Origin: Isoetes taiwanensis
Taxonomy: Eukaryota; Streptophyta; Lycopodiopsida; Isoetales; Isoetaceae
Assembly (NCBI GenBank): GCA_021234155.1
Contig: JAJEKV010000048.1
Span: forward strand, 494,001 to 558,000
Length of the DNA stretch: 64,000 nucleotides
Direction: 5' to 3'
Shown here: piece after piece, positions 57,709 to 64,000 of the stretch
Numbering within the stretch: position 1 is the first letter of the stretch
Layout of the letters: each line of letters begins with the position of its first letter
Translations under genes and position numbers: made by a program
Notes under the pieces: generated by a model
Seen by the model: only the letters and a program-made list of their open reading frames with translations
Database searches by the model: none
What the model was told of the DNA's origin: nothing

Positions 57709-59119
57709 TAAGAATTGAGTACCATTGCAGAGTGTACTATACTCCTATTGCATCTTTTAGTTAAACGCATAACAAGGTTTGGGAATGACATTATTTCAAT
57801 TTGAGCTCCAATATCTACAACACTAATCGGAAGGGGGAGCAAATGCAAGGTTGACCTTGATCTTAAGTACAAAAATAACCATTACAATAAAACTAACAAT
57901 TTAAAACTTATGTGTGTTTTTCATAGTAGCCAAGCTTCTAGCAATCTAAGACTACATCACTGGTATCTAATAAAAGTGAAATAAGCCGTCAATTGAATTG
58001 AATTGAATGTTTTGTATCATCCATGGGGCCTATGGTATACCGCCAATGGAGTTTGTGCACTGCCTAGATACATTGCACAACCTTTCAACTCATCATAACT
58101 AGGTACAAGCAATGTGGGAGATGATTGTTTTACCTCGATATTGCTTATACTTTTCCATTATCTGGGTAAAGTTGAGTAACAAAAGAGCCTTCCCATTTGT
58201 AAATTCTATATGCACATTTAACGCACTGAACCCATACCACAAGTTGCCCTTATATTTGTATAGAGGGATGGTAGGATCAACAATTTGCAAAAAAAAAATG
58301 GTGTTTGCTTATCTCTAATGCCAGCATCATATGGTTTCTTTTAAAATATTTGGGTCTAGACCCCGCCTGATTAGTTCCGTTCCATATACTTTTGTTGGTT
58401 TCATTGCCTGTAGGAAGGTTTAGCCCCACAATTTCTCACTAGAATAGTCTTATTTCTACTTATCCATGTAGTAGGAGGACTCTATTAACATTGCCACTCA
58501 AATGCAAAGCCATGCTTAAGTAACTTAATGAGCATATTTGTTATACGTTGCTGCGCACATTTTCCCTTCTCCACTATATATCATTTTGCAACAAATCTTA
58601 GTGTACTAACAAGATTTTTATTGGCTAAGAAATTATTCCCACTTCTATAATTCTTTGCATGCGTTATTTCAAATGATACCCCCTTCATATAAAAATATGT
58701 TGGCTATGAAGAAAATGTGACGTGGCTGAGGGAAAAAAATGCACATGGAATGTGAGGTGGCCTAAAAAATGTGAGTTGGTGCTATAAATAAAAACCAAGT
58801 AGACGAGAGAGGTAAATGGGATTGGGGAGAGAATAGACAAAGAAACACTGGAACGGGCAGAGGTATGGTGGCAGAAAAAAAGGGAGGAGGCGAGCAGAGG
58901 TATGGTGGCGTTTGACGGTTAGAGAAAGTCTGAGAAAGAGGATAAAGAATAGGGCTTTTTAAGAGACTGTAGAAATATGGATTAACCGACCTTTTTATTC
59001 TTTTGTTTTGTTGCTTTCAAGTTGGCATTTGGCTCTTATGAATTTGATGGAAACAAAGTTAGAGAGTAGAGGAATTTCCGAGAGAAGGCAAGCAACTCTA
59101 GTGTAGAAATGCATTTTAT
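57709..59119. repeat. Shared flank, full-length plus-orientation copy (part 1)
   Basis: Reverse complement of 20.2-21.57 kb and the most complete plus-orientation copy: GAGTGTACTATACTCC, GACCTTGATCTTAAG, CATGGGGCCTATGG, GAGGACTCTATTAACATTGCC, CTATATATCATTTTGC and GGAATGTGAGGTGG in order. It is interrupted at 59,120 by an insertion. Confidence 0.8.
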
Positions 59120-60000
59120 GACATCGGATCGCCATTCTAGAATAATGCATGTCATGCATGAAAGCGCATGCCCGTTTTTGGGTTGGGAGTTCGCTTGCGT
59201 TGATCCACATCTAAGCTTCCCTCTTCTCTTTTTGCCTTTCTCTTTGAATTGTTTGCTTCTTTGCTGGTTTAGCCAATTTGGCGTATCTTTCTTTGCTATC
59301 CTTTCTTGGCCTTTGGCATTGACCTCGTCCTTGATCCTAGTTTGTAAGGAAGTTCTTCGGTATGGGGGCTTTGTTGGTTTCTTGCAGTCCCATTCTAGAA
59401 TAGATCGTCCGGAGACATCGGATCGCCATTCTAGAATGGGACGAGCATGCATGTCATGCATGCATGCGGCGGCGCATGCCCGTTTGGGTTGGGAGTTCGC
59501 TATTTGTTAGCGAGATCCACGGCTTCCCTCTTCTCTCACCTTATTCTCTTTGAACCCACCCTCCCCCCTTCTTTGTTTATTGTACAAGTTCGCTTTATCA
59601 TGTTTTTCCACCACGGGTGATGACCGGGTGATGCTATTCTCCGGTATGTTTCGTTTGTTGTTTGGTGATGGTTGGTTGGCATCCGTTCGACTTCTCCATG
59701 CAAGGGGTTTTGGGAGATTCTATGCCTTTACGTTTGTCTAAGCCAAAGGCTTTATCACTAGGGTTTTTCACTAAAAAAAGGGAGGGGTTTTTAATTGATA
59801 AGCTTTCTAAGAAGTACATCAAACCACTCATCTATTAGCATTGTATTTGTTTTGGGGTCCAAAAATGATATAATTGGATTTTCCTTTATTTTTTAGTGGG
59901 TAGTTCGCATGTGTGATGGCTACCCAATCCCACCATTGTAGAAAATCACGAGATGAATGAGAAGCCGCTTTGTTGGTTTCTTTGCGAGTCCCATTCTAGA
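59120..60000. mobile_element. 881-bp insertion with internal direct repeats
   Basis: The flank phrase GTAGAAATGAGTTTTATTAAC, continuous at 50,403-50,423, is split here. ATGCATTTTAT (59,109-59,119) and ATGAGTTTTAT (60,001-60,011) look like a diverged 11-bp target duplication. The insert starts GACATCGGATCGCCATTCTAGA and ends GAGTCCCATTCTAGA. A section with GACATCGGATCGCC, CATGTCATGCATG and GGGTTGGGAGTTCGC is repeated at 59,120 and 59,414. 59,610-59,740 contains the GGTGATGCTATT..CCGGTATGTT phrase also found at 9,810-9,845 in the fold-back element, so the two families are linked. Confidence 0.6.
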
Positions 60001-60011
60001 ATGAGTTTTAT

Positions 60012-60958
60012 TAACAAGGACGGCTGCAGAAGACTAGAATGATCTAACCTTCATTTTTTTTGTGTTGTGTTTCTTTTTAGCCATAGGTATCAGTCGTTGA
60101 AGCTTCATAGTATTAATACAAAGTGAGGTAAAGTTGAGAGGAGAAGAAATTTGAGGTAAGATTATTCAGGTATGGTGTATAAGTTTTTGTTCTGCTTTGT
60201 TTAGCATAAACTATAGTTTTTTTAAGAATCATTATTTGTAGATAAAATGAGTTACTTTGACAAGGACGGTTGCAGAAGAGTAGAATGATCTGACCTTCAG
60301 TTTGTCTTTGGTGTTATATTTCTTTTTAGCGATAGGTATCAGCCATTGAAGCTTCATAGTGTTAATACAAAGTGAAGTAAAGCTAAGAAAAGAGAAGAAA
60401 TTTGAGGCAAAATTATTCAGGTGTGATGTTGTGATGTTCCCCAGAAATATACGCCATAAATATGTATATTTCTGGGCCACGTCACTGTACAAGGCCACTT
60501 GAGTAACCTTGTATACCATTGAGGGTGGTAAGGGGAGCATGGCTAAGTTATTTACATAACTAAGCCAACGTTAGGCTTTAGGGTCATTTCTACATGAAGA
60601 ATGTAAATATTGTCTAGTTATACATAACAGTAAGACTGAAGAGTGATATGATGATCTTATGAACATTGGAAAACCATTTATATGAACTAGGGAAGAAGAT
60701 CATGTTCATTTTCAAAAAGGGAGCGAAGATAAACGCCATGACTATTTTAGTGACTCTAATTTTGAGCATGATGGTTAAGTTAATCTTAACTATTTGTAGT
60801 ATGATAAATCGGTCCAATATTTTGGAGCCAGATTAAAGGAAATAGGAGGTCGGTCCAGGCTGATTCGTTGGAGGTCGGTTCGGCATAGCTGCCGGACTGA
60901 ACACTATTAAATTGAACAAGTATTTTGAATAGGCATGCATGTATGATGCATGATCGGA
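60012..60958. repeat. Shared flank, plus-orientation copy (part 2)
   Basis: Continues part 1 with the internal duplication (TTATTCAGG..TATGG and its second copy), GCCAACGTTAGGC, GGTCGGTTCGGCATAGC and CATGATCGGATGAACC, then runs into the Copia leader of copy C exactly as in the minus-strand units. Confidence 0.8.
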
Positions 60959-61167
60959 TGAACCTGACATTGTAATCAAGGCTTGGGCTAGCCAAGGAAC
61001 TATTTGAATCTGATCAATTTCAAAGAAAATGAAGGGCATATTTCATTAAAGAATTGGTTATTGCCTAATTCTTTGAAGTGGCTATTAACATTGAAGAATA
61101 ATCTTAGTGCATATAATTCTCTAAGTGGTCCTCATTTTATAAACTTGTACCTTCTTGCTTCTACATT
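60959..61167 (+). mobile_element. Putative 5' LTR remnant (copy C)
   Basis: About 200 bp upstream of the primer-binding site, matching the presumed LTRs of copies A and B and ending in CTTCTACA-TT. The left border is uncertain; TGACATTGTAATC near 60,965 could be the TG start. Confidence 0.4.
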
Positions 61168-61180
61168 TGGTATCAGAGCA
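61168..61180 (+). promoter_or_regulatory. Primer-binding site for tRNA-iMet (copy C)
   Basis: TGGTATCAGAGCA, an exact match to the common plant LTR-retrotransposon primer-binding site, 9 bases before the gag ATG (61,190). Confidence 0.8.
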
Positions 61181-61189
61181 CATCTTATC

Positions 61190-61891
61190 ATGTCATCCAG
61201 ATTTGGTGCAAATCTTTTAAATGCCATAGATGTTTTTAAAGGTGAAGGGGGATTTCAGATTTGGATACAAGGCATTAGACACCTAGAATTTGAAAATTTA
61301 TGGTATCTAATTGATACAAATGATGTCAGACATCCTACTGCTACTATAGTTATAGGGACTTCAAGCTCAAACTCGAGTTCTGCTTCTGAAGGTTCCACTG
61401 CTGAAGGTGGACAAACAACTTGGTCTGGAGTTAGCTTGGACAGTGATGAAGGACTTAAGATTATGAAAGCCCAAACCATAATCACTTGCAAGGTTGGTTC
61501 AGTTATCAAATTAAAATTAAGAGGTATGTCACCAAGAGATATGTGGCTTTATATGGAAAGAACTTATGAGGCCAAATCATCATCTCAGATAGATGTTTTG
61601 AAAAAACAGTTAAAGAGACTTAAACTGCATGACAAAGATAATCTAACCAAATTTCTTGAGAAATTTGATGGAATAGTTGCAGATCTTGAAGGTGCAGGAG
61701 TCATTCTAAATGAACAGTATCAAGTTTTAGCCATTGCAAGGTCTGTATCAAATCATCAATTGGCATTGCTTTTGAGAAATGTAGCACGCTCCAAGGAGCA
61801 TGCCATTCAAATGGTGAGAACTGAACTAGAGCAAGGAGCAAATGATGATGATGACCAGGGCAACCGAGGTGTTGTACACAGGGAAGTCTAA
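61190..61891 (+). pseudogene. Copia gag core (copy C)
   Basis: Opens at MSSRFGANLLNAIDVF and runs unbroken through GFQIWIQGIR, a Ser-rich linker, SPRDMWLYMERTYEAK, the heptad-like DVLKKQLKRLKLHDKDNLTKFLEKF and QVLAIARSVSNHQLALLL. This is the most complete gag core in the window. One extra G in the run after GATGATGACCA (near 61,858) shifts the frame and ends it at 61,891, before the zinc knuckles. Confidence 0.8.
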
Positions 61892-62153
61892 AGGTAAGAA
61901 AGGAAGCAATTCTTACAATAACAAGGGCAAAGTTGGGCTATGTTACAACTGTGACAATTATGGCCATTTGAAAAACGACTGCGCTAAGCTTGGAAAAGAG
62001 TTGGTATGTTATAATTGTGATGGTAAGGAACATGTCTCTGCAAACTGTCCTAGTCCTGGAGGTGATCTGCTAAAGGCAAAGGCAGAGGAAGATGGGGAGG
62101 AACCCAAGGGGGTTAGGGCAACAGGGGCAGGGGTGCTGGACGAGGAAAAATAG
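61842..62153 (+). pseudogene. Gag zinc-knuckle section (copy C)
   Basis: In the next frame, a Lys/Gly-rich linker and two intact CCHC knuckles, CYNCDNYGHLKNDC and CYNCDGKEHVSANC (CX2CX4HX4C), bind element RNA in the family. A one-base loss after SPGG shifts it again, giving an acidic non-native tail ending at 62,153. Confidence 0.75.
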
Positions 62154-62224
62154 CAGTAAACTTGACTCAAGAAGCCAAGACTTAAGAAGAACCAAATGAA
62201 GACGAAGAGGTACGTAATTCTGAG

Positions 62225-62550
62225 TTGCATGCTCTAACACATAAGAAAATTAATGGTAAACTCATGATTATAGATTCGGGAGCTGAAGGAACAATAACTT
62301 GCTCCTCTAAAATGCTTAAAGACTACAAAAGAAGAAGAGGTGGACATGTTCAACTTGGAAATGGTGAACTTCAGGAGATTGAAGATAGTGGGATGCTTGA
62401 ACTTTTTGACTTGGAAGGAAATATACTTGAACTAAAGGATGTGCTTTGTGTTTCTGGGCTAGTTAGGAATTTAATTTCCGTATGTCAGTTAGTGGATCTT
62501 GGATAAAAGGTCGTCTTTGAAAAATTACATTGTAATGTTTTCAAGGGAAA
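62225..62550 (+). pseudogene. Copia protease section (copy C)
   Basis: Frame from 62,225: HKKINGKLMIIDSGAE with an intact D-S-G triad (62,273-62,281), CSSKMLKDYKRRRGGH, QLGNGELQEIEDSGML, LKDVLCVSGLVRNLISVCQLVDLG, then a stop at 62,504-62,506. Copy C is the only one keeping the retropepsin active site. It ends at TGTTTTCAAGGGAA and the AATAAGAATTGAGTACC junction. No integrase or reverse transcriptase follows. Confidence 0.75.
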
Positions 62551-64000
62551 ATAAGAATTGAGTACCATTGCAGAGTGTACTATACTCCTATTGCATCTTT
62601 TAGTTAAACACGTAACAAGATTTGGGAATGACATTATTTCAATTTGAGCTACAGTATCTACAACACTGATCGGAAGAGGGAGAAAATGCAAGGTTGACCT
62701 TGATCTTAAGTACAAAAATAACCATTACAATAAAACTAACAATTTAAAAACAATTTAAAACTTATAAGTGTATCTAATTTTAAGTAGCCAATCATCCATG
62801 GGGCCTATGGTATAGCAATCTAAGACTACATCATATTTAGGTACAAGCAATGTGGGTGATAATTGTTTTACCTCGATATTGCTTATACTTTTCCATTATC
62901 CGGGTATCTAACAAAAAAGCCTTTCCATTTGAAATATATGCTAATTGAACCCATACCACAAGTTGCCCTTATATTTGTATAGAGGGATGGTAGGAGCAAC
63001 AATTTGCAAAAAAAAAAATGGCGTTTGCTTATCTCTAATGCCAGCATCATATGGTTTCTCTTAAAATATTTGGATCTAGACCCCGCCTGATTAGTTTCAC
63101 TCCATATACTTTTGTTAGTTTCATTGGCTATAGGAAGGTTTAGCCCCACAATTTCTCACTAGAGTAGTCTTATTTCTACTTATCCATGTAGTAGGAGGAC
63201 TCTATTAACATTGCCACTCAAATGCAAAGCCATGCTTAAGTAACTTAATGAGCATATTTGTTATACGTTGCTGTGCACATTTTCCCTTCTCCTCTATATC
63301 ATTTTGCAACAAATCCTAGTGTATTAACAAGATTTTTATTGTTATAATGAAATTATTCCCACTTCTATAATTCTTAAAATATCGCATGCGTTAATTTCCA
63401 AATGATATCCCTTTCATTATAAAAAATATATTGGCTATGAAGAAAATTTTATGGTATCGAGGGAAAAAAATGCACGTGGAATAACAACCAACATAACAAA
63501 ATGTGAGTTGGTGCTACAAAAAAACTATTATTAGGCGAGAGGTAAATGGGATTGGGACAGTTTAAAATTAAATTCCCCCTTAAACCCCTTTTGAATGGGT
63601 GAGGTATGGTGGCGAGAAAAAAAAGGAGGAGGCTTGGTTGGGGGAGGTATGGTGGCCCTTTATTTAGAGAAAACACCGAGAAAGAGGATAAAGAATAGGG
63701 CTTTTTATGGAGTATAGAAATATGGATTAAAGACCTTTTTATTCTTCTATCTTGTTGCCTTCAAGCTGGTATTCGGCTCTTATGAATTTGATGGAAACAA
63801 TGAGTTTTACTAACAAGGGACGCCACTTGTAGAAAAGGGTTTTGAAAGACTAGAATGATCTAACCTTTTTTTTTTTTATTTTTTTTGTGTTTCTTTTAGC
63901 CATAGGTAAATGGTTTGTGTTTAAGCTTCATAGTATCAATACAAAGTGAGGGCCCTTCTTGAGAAGAGAAGAAAATAAAGGTAAGATTATTCAAATTATG
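62551..64000. repeat. Shared flank, last plus-orientation copy (cut by window end)
   Basis: Repeats 57,709-59,100 with several deletions (for example loss of the CCGCCAATGGAG section near 62,815) and small indels, especially after 63,340. No gene. The sequence is cut by the window edge within the internal-duplication part. Confidence 0.75.

Overview
This window is nuclear DNA of a land plant, almost certainly from a large, repeat-rich genome. The evidence is a plant-type LINE with a DUF4283-like ORF1, Copia gag-protease fragments with an initiator-Met-tRNA primer-binding site, tRNA-derived SINE-like heads, a Helitron-like terminus and TATA-type promoters with a short pyrimidine-rich leader. 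I cannot name the species. Nothing looks bacterial, organellar or viral. Most open frames are chance frames in repeats.

Layout. (1) 1-17.7 kb is non-coding repeat: GCGACG-rich arrays, three tRNA-like heads at 2.4-2.7 kb, a purine tract, a tandem array of about 1.12-kb units (3.7-8.6 kb plus decayed tail), a 1.6-kb fold-back element (9.4-11.0 kb) carrying a small hairpin module (GCATCACCC..GGGTGGAGAA), an A-rich tract with 332-bp and 188-bp duplications, and a second partial fold-back copy at 17.0-17.7 kb. (2) 17.7-27.95 kb holds three minus-strand units, each a Copia gag-protease fragment plus a shared flank of about 2.4 kb. The first two are 3,970 bp apart; the third has lost most of its gag. 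(3) 27.96-29.0 kb is a decayed minus-strand TENA/THI-4-family gene that keeps its signal peptide and TATA box. (4) 29.0-42.0 kb is a 5.3-5.7-kb repeat in two full copies and a third partial copy, with fragments of an unrecognised gene. A Copia pol tail and LTR-like end lie between copies 1 and 2. (5) 42-46.3 kb has no gene, a Helitron-like 3' end and a 101-bp duplication. (6) 46.3-49.85 kb is an inverted copy of the TENA locus on the plus strand. Its TENA domain is open to the end, but a 689-bp insertion separates it from its signal-peptide exon. (7) 49.85-64 kb repeats the flank/gag units in plus orientation. It is interrupted by a nested LINE of about 5.95 kb (51.2-57.17 kb) and a 0.88-kb insertion (59.1-60.0 kb), and includes a third TENA promoter with no coding sequence (57.4-57.7 kb).

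The right third is roughly an inverted copy of the 17.7-29.6-kb block. The recurring unit is a TENA promoter/gene, the gene's 3' flank, and a Copia gag-protease fragment joined to that flank at one shared breakpoint. The TENA gene therefore seems to have been copied together with retroelement fragments. Only the 49.2-49.8-kb copy still has an open domain with the expected family residues, and its secretion signal is cut off unless the insertion is spliced out.

Many paired copies differ mainly by 1-3-base insertions or deletions, especially in 3.7-8.8 kb and 25-42 kb. Some apparent frameshifts could be uncorrected read errors, so pseudogene calls there are provisional.
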